From: Paenibacillus donghaensis
GTDB taxonomy: Bacteria > Bacillota > Bacilli > Paenibacillales > Paenibacillaceae
DNA length: 64,000 nucleotides
Assembly: GCF_002192415.1 (NCBI RefSeq)
Contig: NZ_CP021780.1
Coordinates: 5,456,001-5,520,000, forward strand
Direction: 5' to 3'
This document shows positions 50,891-59,493 of this stretch, in pieces. A program made the translations under genes and the position numbers. The first letter of the stretch is position 1, and each line of letters starts with the position of its first letter. The notes under the pieces are model-generated. The model saw only the letters and a program-made list of their open reading frames with translations. It searched no databases and was not told the DNA's origin.

Positions 50891-52090
50891 TCATCCTCTC
50901 GCATCTGCCAGAATCTGTTCCGCTCCCCGCGCAATCAGCAGCCGGGCAACCTCATTTCCCAGCTCTACCGGATCTGTACCCGTACACGTTTCCTTCAAAA
51001 TCGTTCCGCCATCCGGCGTCCCCACCATCCCCGTCAGGGTGATGGTGGGCTTCTCTGCAGCCATGTCGATCCCTGCGCCTTCAGCCGCCTGCTTGCCGGG
51101 TGCGGCTTCACCCGCTGCGTCTACGGCTACGCCGTGGCCTTCAACTCCGCCGTTCCCTCTGGCGGCTATGGTACGCTCTTCAGCTGTACCCTCTCCTCCG
51201 CCGCTCCCTCCAGCAGATACGGTACGCTCTTCAGCTGTACCCTCTCCTCCGGCGGCTGCGGAATGACCTTCCGCTCCGGCATTCCCTCGGGTGGCGGAGC
51301 CGGTGCTTGGCGCTCCCTCTGCCGCCCCAAGCACCGCGTATGCGCCAATCGGCACCTGGCAGCCGCCGTTCAGCGCGCCAAGAAACGTCCGCTCCGCCGC
51401 AACGGTCAGCGCGGTATCAGCATCGTTGTAGAGCGCCAGCAGCTCACGCAGGCTGGCGTCGTCCTCGCGGCACTCGATGCCGAGGGCGCCCTGCCCGACA
51501 GCGGGCAGACAGACCTCCGGCGGCAGGTACGCGCTGACGCGGTCCTGCCAGCCCATGCGCGCCAGGCCCGCCGCGGCCAGCAGAATCGCGTCATATTCGC
51601 CGCTCGCCAGCTTGCCGAGACGCGAGTCGATATTGCCACGCACCGGCGTAATGTCAAGGTCCGGCCGCAGCGCGGCGAGCTGGCTTGAGCGCCGCAGGCT
51701 GCTCGTGCCTACCCGTGCGCCCTGCGGCAGGTCCGCGAGCGGTACGCCGCCGGTCGAGATCAGGCAGTCGCGCGGGTCCTCGCGCTTGGGTACTGCCCCG
51801 TTGATCAGCCCCTCCGGCAGCTCGGACGGCATATCCTTCATGCTGTGCACCGCCATGTCGATCTCCTTGTCCAGCATGGCCTGTTCGATCTCCTTCACGA
51901 ACAAGCCTTTGCCGCCCACTTTGGAAAGTGTGACATCAAGGATACGGTCGCCTTTGGTGATGATCTTCTTCACTTCAAAGGTGAAGCCGAAGCCATGCTG
52001 CTCGCTCAGCCGCTCCAGATCGGCAATAACATGCCCTGTCTGCGTCAGCGCCAGCGCACTTTGCCTGCTGCCTACTATAATCTTGCGCAT
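50891..52090 (-). CDS. hemC: Hydroxymethylbilane synthase (porphobilinogen deaminase) with long insert
   Basis: 399 residues against about 310 usual. Polymerises four porphobilinogens. Motifs: [40 protein letters not shown], and dipyrromethane-binding Cys244 in [12 protein letters not shown]. Right after the beta strand following this loop lies a Gly/Ala/Glu-rich insert (about 257-347) with an imperfect repeat (GEGTAEERT twice); the normal domain 3 resumes at [16 protein letters not shown] at 52090 with GGAGG upstream. Cotranscribed with neighbouring hem genes. Confidence 0.95.
   Translation of the reverse strand: MRKIIVGSRQSALALTQTGHVIADLERLSEQHGFGFTFEVKKIITKGDRILDVTLSKVGGKGLFVKEIEQAMLDKEIDMAVHSMKDMPSELPEGLINGAVPKREDPRDCLISTGGVPLADLPQGARVGTSSLRRSSQLAALRPDLDITPVRGNIDSRLGKLASGEYDAILLAAAGLARMGWQDRVSAYLPPEVCLPAVGQGALGIECREDDASLRELLALYNDADTALTVAAERTFLGALNGGCQVPIGAYAVLGAAEGAPSTGSATRGNAGAEGHSAAAGGEGTAEERTVSAGGSGGGEGTAEERTIAARGNGGVEGHGVAVDAAGEAAPGKQAAEGAGIDMAAEKPTITLTGMVGTPDGGTILKETCTGTDPVELGNEVARLLIARGAEQILADARG
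51050..51322 (-). repeat. Low-complexity coding insert in hemC
   Basis: Segment encoding residues 257-347, with internal imperfect repeats at DNA level (ACGGTACGCTCTTCAGC-type words recur near 51169, 51219 in plus-strand reading). In frame and without stops. Confidence 0.75.
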
Positions 52091-52146
52091 TGTCCATTCC
52101 TCCCCTTGATCCTTACTGGCTTGAAGCTAAAATATTATTACGCCAC

Positions 52147-52818
52147 TCATTCCGTTTCTAGTCCTAGGTTACCCCGGCTATTCTCAGCAATCCAGCTGGC
52201 AATGGCTGCGGGAGTCCACTCCGTGAACGTCTCCTGTCTCATCTGTGTCAGTGTATCCAACGAAGCCAGCTTACGCAGAAGACGGCCGCGCATTTCTGGC
52301 GAAGGCACTGTCCGCTTAATCTCCATGCGCATGGCATGTACCCAATCCAAATAAGGCTCAAGCTCCGCCCCAAGCACTTCCTCCAGCGTTTCCTTGATAT
52401 GCTTGGCTGCGGCAGGTCCCGCACCTGAGGTGGAAACCGCTACAGTCAGACGGCCGCGGCGAATAACGCCGGGAGTAATGAAGCTGCCGGCCTCCGCATG
52501 ACTCGCGACATTGACGGGAATGCCGAGGTGCTTCGCTTCCGCTGCCGCCGCTTCATTCACCGCAATATCATCGCTGGCCGCGTACAGAAGATAAGCCCCC
52601 CCGGCATCACCGGGAGCATATCTCCGCTGCTGATAATCCAGCAGACCCTGTGCCGCCAGTTCAGCCAGCGGTTCCGTGAGGGAAGGGCTGATGACCACAA
52701 CCGCAGCCTCCGCTTCCAGCAGACCCGCTACTTTGCGCTCGGCCACCGCTCCGCCGCCAATGACTACACAGCGCCTGCCCCTGCAATCCAACATAATAGG
52801 TAAATATACACTCAACAT
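52147..52818 (-). CDS. Precorrin-2 dehydrogenase / sirohydrochlorin ferrochelatase-like protein
   Basis: 223 residues, N-terminal CysG/Met8p type (YlnF-like). Rossmann motif CVVIGGGAVAERKVAGLL near the N terminus, then NVASHAEAGSFITPGVIRRGRLTVAVSTSGAGPA. NAD-dependent oxidation of precorrin-2 in sirohaem synthesis, and possibly iron insertion. It works with the methyltransferase domain two genes away. ATG at 52818 with a GGGGGTGTGG site is preferred over GTG at 52824. Confidence 0.9.
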   Translation of the reverse strand: MLSVYLPIMLDCRGRRCVVIGGGAVAERKVAGLLEAEAAVVVISPSLTEPLAELAAQGLLDYQQRRYAPGDAGGAYLLYAASDDIAVNEAAAAEAKHLGIPVNVASHAEAGSFITPGVIRRGRLTVAVSTSGAGPAAAKHIKETLEEVLGAELEPYLDWVHAMRMEIKRTVPSPEMRGRLLRKLASLDTLTQMRQETFTEWTPAAIASWIAENSRGNLGLETE

Positions 52819-53486
52819 CCACACCCCCGCGTATTATCGGCAGCATCCGGCGATTGTTGGTCAGATCAGTCTGCAAATTGACCTATCGCTCACTCAGACT
52901 CAACTCGCTCTATGAGCAGCTGTAATCAGCCTAAGCCAGTTAAACAAACATTACTCAGGTGCAGAACGGTAACAATCATAAAGATACTTAATCACCGGCA
53001 TCTTGCACGCACTCACCAGCATCATTCATTCACTCATCAGCACAGTTCCAACTCGGACTTTGCCAACTCAACAGCTTGCTATGGGGAATTTCTACCCTTA
53101 ATTAAGCCCATACATGCCAAAAGTGCGGCTTATAGGGAATGTAGTTCACTAATTCTGTGTTTTTTTGGGTTCGATCCGCCTAAACTCCTGATTAACGGTA
53201 GTTTCTCCCTATAAGCTTAAGCCAATCGACGTTTAGTCAAGTTTTAATGGTATAAATTCCCTATAACCTGCTGCGCACTGGCCCAATCATCCTTGTTGCA
53301 TACGGCCCAGCGTATTCGTTCGGCATAAAATCCAGCTCATTCATCTAACACCGACCAGCAATTCATCCTGCTTGCTAACCCAGCGATTCGTCCCGTATAT
53401 TCAGACGGCTTACTAGTCCTGCCATTTCATCATTATCGCTCGCCCTGCGTATTCCTGTCCTCCATATTCGTTCCGCATCCCCCAGC
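52819..53486. other. Gene-free interval inside the haem cluster
   Basis: 668 bases between hemX and the dehydrogenase gene with no supported frame. It holds family B element copy 3 (53079-53266). In Bacillus hemX and hemC are nearly adjacent, so this spacing is unusual. Confidence 0.65.
53079..53266. repeat. Four-unit intergenic element, family B copy 3
   Basis: Direct units starting about 53079 (CTATGGGGAATTTCTACC) and 53129 (CTTATAGGGAATGTAG), inverted units ending about 53213 and 53263 (TTCTCCCTATA and AATTCCCTATA). Pairs are about 50 bases apart, as in copies 1 and 2. Confidence 0.85.
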
Positions 53487-54320
53487 TCAGCCGCCCCAGC
53501 CATGGAACTCGGACCAGGAATTGAGCAGGAAGTTCAAGATAATGAACGCGTAGCCGGAGATGGCCCAGCGGGCCATTACGACTCCGCTGCGGCGGCCGGA
53601 ACGCTTCAGCACAATATAGATGATGTAATTCGCCAGTCCCACCAGGGTCGTCAGCACCTTGATATCCTGAAAGAGCGGTGTCCTGCCCTCTGACACAATG
53701 GAGAACCCTGCCATGATCAGCGAGAGCATCAGCAGCGGTGTTCCGGCCAGAATAGAAGTGTAGGAGTATTTGTCCATCGTATCCAGACTCGGCAGACGGC
53801 GGATGCGGTCATTCCACTGCTTGCTGCGCAGTCCGGCATGCAGGAATAAGTACATTATCGCAAACACAGTGCCAAGTGTCAGTGCGGCAAAGCTCAAATT
53901 AGCCAAAATAATATGCATCGCCAGCCAGCCATGCACCGCACTCCAGCTCTGCAGCGTATGGTCTTCGGCGGTCAGCCAGAAGCGGTTCAGCAGGAAAGCG
54001 CTGAATCCGGCCACACTAAGCAGCAGAATCGTAAACTCCGCGCCCCTGGTGAAGGCCACCCCCAGCGAAGTCAGCACAATACTGAAGGAGAACCAGAACA
54101 GGAAGTCATAAGGCGTAAAGATCGGCAAGCCGCCCTCCTGGACGAAGCGGATGGACAGGCCCGCGGATTGCAGAAGCGCAACAACAACAAGAAGCCCTGC
54201 GCCCAGCCGTTTACCGCCCGGATTCCGCTTGAGGCAATCCGAGAAATAAAACAGCAGGCTCAGAGCGTATAACACCAGAGCAGAATCATATATGAGGTTC
54301 AGCAGCTGCATCCCGTTCAC
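53487..54320 (-). CDS. hemX: HemX / cytochrome c assembly-type membrane protein
   Basis: 277 residues with about eight membrane helices and the conserved histidine-containing segment WSAVHGWLAMHIILANLSFAA, typical of CcsA/HemX. In B. subtilis HemX follows hemA and modulates GluTR level. The GTG start overlaps the hemA stop (GTGA), indicating coupling. Confidence 0.88.
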   Translation of the reverse strand: MNGMQLLNLIYDSALVLYALSLLFYFSDCLKRNPGGKRLGAGLLVVVALLQSAGLSIRFVQEGGLPIFTPYDFLFWFSFSIVLTSLGVAFTRGAEFTILLLSVAGFSAFLLNRFWLTAEDHTLQSWSAVHGWLAMHIILANLSFAALTLGTVFAIMYLFLHAGLRSKQWNDRIRRLPSLDTMDKYSYTSILAGTPLLMLSLIMAGFSIVSEGRTPLFQDIKVLTTLVGLANYIIYIVLKRSGRRSGVVMARWAISGYAFIILNFLLNSWSEFHGWGG

Positions 54321-55717
54321 CCGCCCATGAATCCGGCCGGTGAGAACACGGTTGGGGGCAGAGAGAATTCACTTCCCGCCGGCCGGTCAGCACCCTGTCT
54401 GGCAGGTGGCGCGGCAACTGTGGAGCTGTCCCCGCCAGCTCCCGATTCCAGCTGCTCCTCAAGCGCAAAAATCTTCGAGAAATACTCCAGCGCCTCATTC
54501 CCCTGCTTGCCGCCGGACAGTTCCTTGATCACATTGATCGGATCATGCATCATCTGGTTGACGATGCTTTTGGTCAGGCGGCGGATTACCTTGCGCTGAT
54601 GTTCATCCAGCTCAGGCAGCTTGTTGAACAGGCTGTCCATCGTTTCTTCGTGAATCGCATTGGACTTGTCCTGCAGAGCACGAATCACCGGACGTACGCC
54701 CAGCGTCTTCAGCCACAGCTGGAAGTCATCCAGCTCCGCGCGGATCATCACTTCAATCTTCGCCGCCTCGCTGCGGCGCATCTCCAGGTTATTCTCGACA
54801 ATCCCTTCCAGGTCGTCGATATCATACAAGAAGACATCCGGCACACTCGCTGCCGCCGGATCAATATCACGCGGAACCGCGATGTCGATCATGAACAGCG
54901 GACGTGAAGGGCGGCGTCTCATGCCTTCTGCCACCTGATCCGCCGTCAGCACATAACCTTCAGCTCCGGTCGAGCTGATGATGATATCGACCTCATCCAG
55001 ATGCCGCAGAGCCTCTTCAATCGTGCTGGGTCTGCCGGAGAATTTCTCCGCCAGCTCCACCGCCCGCGACAGCGTGCGGTTGGCGACAATCACCTCGGCT
55101 GCACCGCTGCTGTAGAGGTGCTTCACGGTCAGCTCGCTCATTTTGCCGGCACCGAGAATCAGCACTCTTTTGTCGGTGAACATGCCGAAGATCCGCTTGC
55201 CCAATTCCACCGCCGCATAACTCACAGACACCGCACTTTCGCCAATTGAGGTTTCACTATGCGCACGCTTGCCAAGCGTCACCGCCTGCTTGAACAGCCG
55301 ATTGAACCAGGTTGCCGTAGCTCCTTCAGCCTGGGCAGTCAGGAAGCTGCTCTTCACCTGTCCCAGAATCTGCGTCTCGCCAATGACCATCGAATCCAGG
55401 CCGCAGGTTACGCGCATCAGATGGGCCATCGCCTGCTCGTCTTCATATATATACATATGTTGTGTGAATTGTTCGCTTCGTACTCCGAACCATTGCTCCA
55501 TGAAGCTGCGGATGAAATAACCGCACATATGAAGCCGGTCCACGACCACATAAATTTCCGTCCGGTTGCAGGTGGCAACAATGACCCCTTCCAGCACGCT
55601 TTTGGTCTTCATCAGCTGATGGAGCGCTTCCGGCAGATCTTGGTCCGCAAAGGCGAACTGTTCTCTGACGGCTACTGGCGCCGTACGGTAATTCAGGCCA
55701 ACGACGACAATATGCAT
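54317..55717 (-). CDS. hemA: Glutamyl-tRNA reductase
   Basis: 466 residues. Reduces glutamyl-tRNA to glutamate-1-semialdehyde, the first committed step. Opening GLNYRTAPVAVREQFAF, catalytic Cys in VATCNRTEIY (about Cys50), GLDSMVIGETQILGQVK, NADPH loop VLILGAGKMSELT, and C-terminal dimerisation helix region with KLPELDEHQRKVIRRL. The last 40 residues are a Pro/Ala tail. First gene of the haem cluster. Confidence 0.96.
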   Translation of the reverse strand: MHIVVVGLNYRTAPVAVREQFAFADQDLPEALHQLMKTKSVLEGVIVATCNRTEIYVVVDRLHMCGYFIRSFMEQWFGVRSEQFTQHMYIYEDEQAMAHLMRVTCGLDSMVIGETQILGQVKSSFLTAQAEGATATWFNRLFKQAVTLGKRAHSETSIGESAVSVSYAAVELGKRIFGMFTDKRVLILGAGKMSELTVKHLYSSGAAEVIVANRTLSRAVELAEKFSGRPSTIEEALRHLDEVDIIISSTGAEGYVLTADQVAEGMRRRPSRPLFMIDIAVPRDIDPAAASVPDVFLYDIDDLEGIVENNLEMRRSEAAKIEVMIRAELDDFQLWLKTLGVRPVIRALQDKSNAIHEETMDSLFNKLPELDEHQRKVIRRLTKSIVNQMMHDPINVIKELSGGKQGNEALEYFSKIFALEEQLESGAGGDSSTVAAPPARQGADRPAGSEFSLPPTVFSPAGFMGG

Positions 55718-55789
55718 CGTATGTTCACCATCCTAATCTATATTCATTGGTGTAGGAACTCATTCACAATTGCTAAAAACGCTGTGTTA

Positions 55790-55800
55790 AGTATATCACA
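55790..55800 (-). promoter_or_regulatory. Candidate hemA promoter
   Basis: Extended -10 TGTGATATACT on the minus strand (-10 at 55790-55795), about 70 bases upstream of hemA. The -35 region is poor. The same extended motif type occurs before spo0B. Confidence 0.45.
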
Positions 55801-55953
55801 GGCATTCAAGACTTTTTACAAATAATTTGAACGGTTTATGACATACACTCCCCATCTTCCTCCGAATTTACAAAAATATTCCTCTTTGTTCCAGAGTTAT
55901 TCACATCATCTAACTTCTTTTTGAGTTATATTAGTTAACATATATGCGGCATA

Positions 55954-55982
55954 TTGACACACATTATTACGGGTGGTAGCAT
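55954..55982 (+). promoter_or_regulatory. Promoter of the purine-salvage operon
   Basis: Plus-strand -35 TTGACA (55954-55959), 17-base spacer, -10 TAGCAT (55977-55982). It gives a leader beginning about 40 bases before the riboswitch aptamer. Confidence 0.75.
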
Positions 55983-56030
55983 GTAACAAACGAATGAAGT
56001 TAATTAACCTAACACAAACCAATTTCATAA

Positions 56031-56102
56031 CTCTTGTATAAGCTCATTAATTTGGTTTGAGCGTTTCTACAGGCAACCGTAAATTGCCCCAGGCTACAAG
56101 AG
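56031..56102 (+). promoter_or_regulatory. Purine riboswitch aptamer, variant J3/1
   Basis: P1 is 8 bp (CTCTTGTA 56031-56038 with TACAAGAG 56095-56102). P2 is GCTCATT/TTTGAGC with the seven-base loop AATTTGG, comparable to the xpt loop GATATGG. J2/3 is GTTTCTAC (consensus). P3 is GGCA/TGCC with loop ACCGTAAAT. J3/1 reads CCAGGC rather than the usual short GAC; the base before P1 is C, the guanine-type discriminator. Class is clear from loops and J2/3; ligand specificity is inference. Confidence 0.85.
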
Positions 56103-56210
56103 GCGTAAGCACAGTTGGAAGATATCCGGTTCACATGTCGCAGTTAGCTGTGATGTTCAGCCGCAGGGTCTTCATCATGTGTATGCGCCTCTTGTGCCCG
56201 GGGTTTTTAT
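56087..56210 (+). terminator. Riboswitch-controlled intrinsic terminator
   Basis: 5' arm 56087-56105 pairs with 3' arm 56185-56203 (CCCC/GGGG, GGC/GCC, one bulged T, then ACAAGAGGCG/CGCCTCTTGT), followed by TTTTTATT. The 5' arm includes the P3 end, J3/1 and the 3' strand of P1, so aptamer and terminator are mutually exclusive, as in ON-type switches. Confidence 0.8.
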
Positions 56211-56235
56211 TATCCCAAATTTAGGAGTGAGGACC

Positions 56236-56796
56236 ATGAGCACAGCCAGCCTAAGGCTTAGTGAGAGCATCAGCAAGGCCAAGAACGTGAGGATCTACAA
56301 GAATAAGGAGACCGCCTATGATTTCAAGCTTTACCCTTTTGGCGAGCGCGGCACCTATATTCATCCCGAGCTGATTAGTGAGATCACGGCCAGTCTTGCC
56401 GAACAGATCACCGCTGGGTTTCCTGCCTTCGACTATATCGTCTCTCCCGAGCCGGGCGGGCATACGTGGGGGATGCTTGCTGCCTACAAATTGATGAAAC
56501 CCTTGAACATTCTGCGTCTAAGCACCGAGCTGTACGACAACTACGAAGTGTGTATTAAACGCGAGACGGCCTATAACGAGAACTATATTTATTTTGACGG
56601 CTTCCGGAGCGGTGACCGCGTGCTGCTGCTGGATGATGTGATCAGCTCGGGCGCCACCATTCGTTGTATTGCCAAGCAGATGGCGGAGATGGGTGTTCAA
56701 CTCGTTGGCGTCCAGGCGATTCTGGCCAAAGGACAGCATTATATCACGCTTGCGGAGGATATCGGGGTTCCGGTACGGTTTTTGTCCCAGGTCTAG
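56236..56796 (+). CDS. Purine phosphoribosyltransferase-family protein
   Basis: 186 residues. PRPP-binding motif VLLLDDVISSGATIR (about 131-145) and an upstream loop SPEPGGHTWG. The fold resembles adenine phosphoribosyltransferase; it does not look like canonical Xpt in its N terminus. It joins a purine base to PRPP; which base is unknown, but the riboswitch and IMPDH/HPRT neighbours point to purine salvage. ATG at 56236 follows AGGAGTGAGG; the open frame from 56179 runs through the terminator and is rejected. Confidence 0.82.
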   Translation: MSTASLRLSESISKAKNVRIYKNKETAYDFKLYPFGERGTYIHPELISEITASLAEQITAGFPAFDYIVSPEPGGHTWGMLAAYKLMKPLNILRLSTELYDNYEVCIKRETAYNENYIYFDGFRSGDRVLLLDDVISSGATIRCIAKQMAEMGVQLVGVQAILAKGQHYITLAEDIGVPVRFLSQV

Positions 56797-56847
56797 AGGA
56801 GTAGAACGGGTATAGATTAGTTATAACCAATCGAAGGAGTGGCGTAA

Positions 56848-58359
56848 ATGGCCTTTTATTATGAGCAACCGTCCAGAACATTCAGTGAATTCCTGCTGGT
56901 TCCCAGCCTGACCACCAAGAGCTGCGTTCCCGGCAATGTGTCGCTGAAGACACCCGTAACCAAATTCCGCAAAGGCGAGCAGCCTGCGCTTACGATGAAT
57001 CTGCCTGTAACCTCGGCGGTTATGCAGGCGGTATCCGATCACAACATGGCCATCGCCCTCGCCAAAAGCGGCGGCATCTCCTTCATCTATGGCTCGCAGT
57101 CGATCGAGCAGCAGGTGGAGATGGTGCGCCGGGTCAAGAAGTTCAAAGCAGGCTTTGTCGTCAGCGACTCCAACCTCCGCCCGGAGGATACGCTGCAGGA
57201 TGTACTTAACCTGAAAGCACGCAGTGGCCATTCCACGATTGCCATCACGGATAATGGGCAACCTACGGGCAAGCTGATGGGCATCGTGACAAGCCGCGAT
57301 TACCGCGAGAACCGGATTCCCCCGAACACTCCAATTACCGAATTCATGACGCCTCTGGCTTCACTGATCTATGCCAATGAAGGGATTACACTGTCCGAAG
57401 CCAACGACATGATCTGGGACCATAAGCTGAACTGTCTGCCTGTTGTAGGCAGCAGCGGCAATCTGATGTACCTCGTCTTCCGCAAGGATTATGACAGCCA
57501 CCAGGAATACCCGCTGGAGCTGCATGACAACAACAAACAGCTGATTGTCGGCGCAGGCATCAACTCGCGTGATTACAAGGAACGCGTTCCGGCGCTGGTG
57601 GAAGCAGGGGCGGATGTGCTCTGCATCGATTCCTCTGACGGTTACTCCGAATGGCAGGCTGAGACGATTATCTACATTAAAGAAACCTTCGGCGAGAGCG
57701 TCAAGGTCGGTGCAGGCAATGTCGTAGACAAGGAAGGATTCCTGTATCTGGTCAAAGCAGGTGCGGATTTCATTAAAGTGGGCATTGGCGGCGGTTCGAT
57801 CTGTATTACCCGTGAGCAAAAAGGGATCGGCCGCGGCCAAGCCTCCTCTGTCATCGAAGTAGCTGCCGCCCGCCAGCAATATTATGAGCAGACCGGAGTC
57901 TATGTGCCGATCTGCTCGGACGGCGGAATTGTGCATGATTACCATATCGTGCTGGCGCTCGCAATGGGTGCTGACTTCGTGATGCTGGGCCGTTATTTCG
58001 CCCGCTTCGACGAGAGTCCGGGACGCAAGCTGCTGGTTGGCGGCAACTTCGTCAAGGAATATTGGGGCGAAGGCTCCAGCCGGGCCCGCAACTGGCAGCG
58101 GTATGACTTCGGCAACGAAGACAAACAGAGCAAGCTCGAATTCGAGGAAGGCGTCGATTCCTTCATCCCTTATGCCGGCAGACTTAAGGACAATCTTGAT
58201 CTTACGATCAGCAAGGTCAAGTCGACCATGTGCAACTGCGGTGCGTTATCGATTCCCGAGCTGCAGGAGCATGCCAAGATTACGCTGGTCTCCTCTACTA
58301 GCATCGTAGAAGGCGGAGCGCATGATGTGATGCTGAAGGAGAAGGACCGTTCATCCTGA
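56848..58359 (+). CDS. IMP dehydrogenase family protein, divergent
   Basis: 503 residues. TIM barrel with two CBS domains inserted (about 95-220). The catalytic loop is [13 protein letters not shown], with the nucleophilic Cys present but ICIT in place of the usual ICTT. The flap Arg-Tyr pair of IMPDH is probably kept in NWQRYD. Oxidises IMP to XMP with NAD. GMP reductase shares the fold, but CBS domains and the Arg-Tyr argue for IMPDH. AAGGAG nine bases before ATG. Second gene of the operon. Confidence 0.85.
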   Translation: MAFYYEQPSRTFSEFLLVPSLTTKSCVPGNVSLKTPVTKFRKGEQPALTMNLPVTSAVMQAVSDHNMAIALAKSGGISFIYGSQSIEQQVEMVRRVKKFKAGFVVSDSNLRPEDTLQDVLNLKARSGHSTIAITDNGQPTGKLMGIVTSRDYRENRIPPNTPITEFMTPLASLIYANEGITLSEANDMIWDHKLNCLPVVGSSGNLMYLVFRKDYDSHQEYPLELHDNNKQLIVGAGINSRDYKERVPALVEAGADVLCIDSSDGYSEWQAETIIYIKETFGESVKVGAGNVVDKEGFLYLVKAGADFIKVGIGGGSICITREQKGIGRGQASSVIEVAAARQQYYEQTGVYVPICSDGGIVHDYHIVLALAMGADFVMLGRYFARFDESPGRKLLVGGNFVKEYWGEGSSRARNWQRYDFGNEDKQSKLEFEEGVDSFIPYAGRLKDNLDLTISKVKSTMCNCGALSIPELQEHAKITLVSSTSIVEGGAHDVMLKEKDRSS

Positions 58360-58377
58360 TCGGGGAGGAGGGCTAAC

Positions 58378-58935
58378 ATGACAAAGGATGGGGTGAAACT
58401 TATCGTTCCTTATAAACTCAAAGAAATCCTGGTCACTCAGGCCCAGCTCCACAACAAGGTACAGGAGTTGGGCCGGTGGATCTCCGCCGATTATGAGGGC
58501 CAGGAGCTGGTCCTGATCGGCATCCTTAAGGGCGGGGCGATCTTCATGTCCGATCTGATGCGTGCGATCACGATCCCTCTCTCCATTGATTACATGTCCG
58601 TCTCCAGCTATGGCACCAGCGCCACTTCCTCCGGCGCGATTGTGATCCGCAAGGATATCGATGCCGACATCCGTGGCAAACATGTGCTGATCGTGGAGGA
58701 TCTGATCGATACCGGCCTGACTCTGAACCATCTGAAGGAGCATTTCCGCAGCCGGGACACCCTCAGCGTCCGCATCTGTACGATCCTGAATAAGCCCTCC
58801 CGCCGCCAGATCGACGTCCAGGTCGAATACCCCGGCATCGAAATCCCCGATGCCTTCGTCGTCGGCTACGGCCTCGACTACGCCGACCAATACCGCAACC
58901 TCCCCGAGGTGTGGGTGGTGGATACGGAGGGGTAG
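58378..58935 (+). CDS. hpt: Hypoxanthine phosphoribosyltransferase
   Basis: 185 residues. LIGILKGGAIFMSDLMR, VSSYGTSATSSG (flexible loop) and PRPP motif VLIVEDLIDTGLTL are HPRT features. Converts hypoxanthine (and guanine) to IMP/GMP. It starts 18 bases after the IMPDH gene with GGAGGAGGG upstream. IMP made here could feed the IMPDH partner. Confidence 0.92.
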   Translation: MTKDGVKLIVPYKLKEILVTQAQLHNKVQELGRWISADYEGQELVLIGILKGGAIFMSDLMRAITIPLSIDYMSVSSYGTSATSSGAIVIRKDIDADIRGKHVLIVEDLIDTGLTLNHLKEHFRSRDTLSVRICTILNKPSRRQIDVQVEYPGIEIPDAFVVGYGLDYADQYRNLPEVWVVDTEG

Positions 58936-58949
58936 GTATTAAGGAAGTG

Positions 58950-58980
58950 ACCCCCGCTGGGTTTGGCGGGGGTTGTTTTT
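58950..58980 (+). terminator. Rho-independent terminator after hpt
   Basis: Stem ACCCCCGC (58950-58957) with GCGGGGGT (58966-58973), then TGTTTTT. Confidence 0.9.
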
Positions 58981-59082
58981 GAGATGTGGGGGATATTAGG
59001 TACTGTTGCACAGCTGGAGAAGACTGCGTAGTTTGATTATCATAGTATAATGCCTGCGTTGGCAGCAGATCGCTTTCGCTAA

Positions 59083-59260
59083 CGGACCGTATAGCCTCTA
59101 TTTGGTTATTTTGGCTTCTGCAGCGGTGCTTGCGGACTGTATAGCCTCTACTGTTACCAAATCGAGCATTTGCGAGGGCAATTGGAGCAAATAGAGGCTC
59201 CTCAGTCCGCAACAAGCAAAAACAGGCCTGATTTGGTCAAATAGAGGCTCCTCGGTCCGC
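59083..59260. repeat. Four-unit intergenic element, family A copy 2
   Basis: Direct units at 59083 (CGGACCGTATAGCCTCTATTT) without the last base exact elsewhere, and 59132 (GCGGACTGTATAGCCTCTA). Inverted units at 59189 and 59239 (AAATAGAGGCTCCTCnGTCC). Unit starts are 49, 57 and 50 bases apart, matching copy 1 (50, 59, 48). Confidence 0.88.
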
Positions 59261-59302
59261 AACAGCCATGGCACTAGCGCGTATCCCTGCCCGATTACTG
59301 CG

Positions 59303-59340
59303 AAGCAACCACACTTCATCTCAAGTGTGATTGCTTTTTT
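59303..59340 (+). terminator. Plus-strand intrinsic terminator after the family A element
   Basis: Stem AAGCAACCACACTT with AAGTGTGATTGCTT followed by six T. No plus-strand gene precedes it directly (hpt already has a terminator), so it may end a short non-coding transcript that covers the element. Confidence 0.75.
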
Positions 59341-59350
59341 CACAAAAAGT

Positions 59351-59431
59351 TAATATATTACAAAATTCCAATAAAAACACTTAAAAACGAATTGACCAGT
59401 GTAGGTTTAAAGACTATATTGTAATATATTA
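59351..59431. promoter_or_regulatory. Paired operator-like palindromes around the receptor promoter
   Basis: TAATATATTACAA (59351-59363) and its exact reverse complement TTGTAATATATTA (59419-59431) flank the promoter, 55 bases apart. Each contains the 10-bp perfect palindrome TAATATATTA. Such placement suggests binding by the adjacent XRE-type regulator; no binding data. Confidence 0.6.
59392..59420 (+). promoter_or_regulatory. Promoter of the RRNPP-type receptor gene
   Basis: -35 TTGACC (59392-59397), 17-base spacer, -10 TATATT (59415-59420); the -10 touches the right-hand palindrome. Confidence 0.75.
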
Positions 59432-59493
59432 GGATATTTGATGATTTTTCCTAATAGATAGATTGTATCTTGTTCTTTAAGGGGTGATTCGTC

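Noticed and set aside
56179..56235. Upstream in-frame extension of the phosphoribosyltransferase
   Set aside because: It would begin inside the riboswitch terminator; ATG at 56236 has a strong ribosome site.
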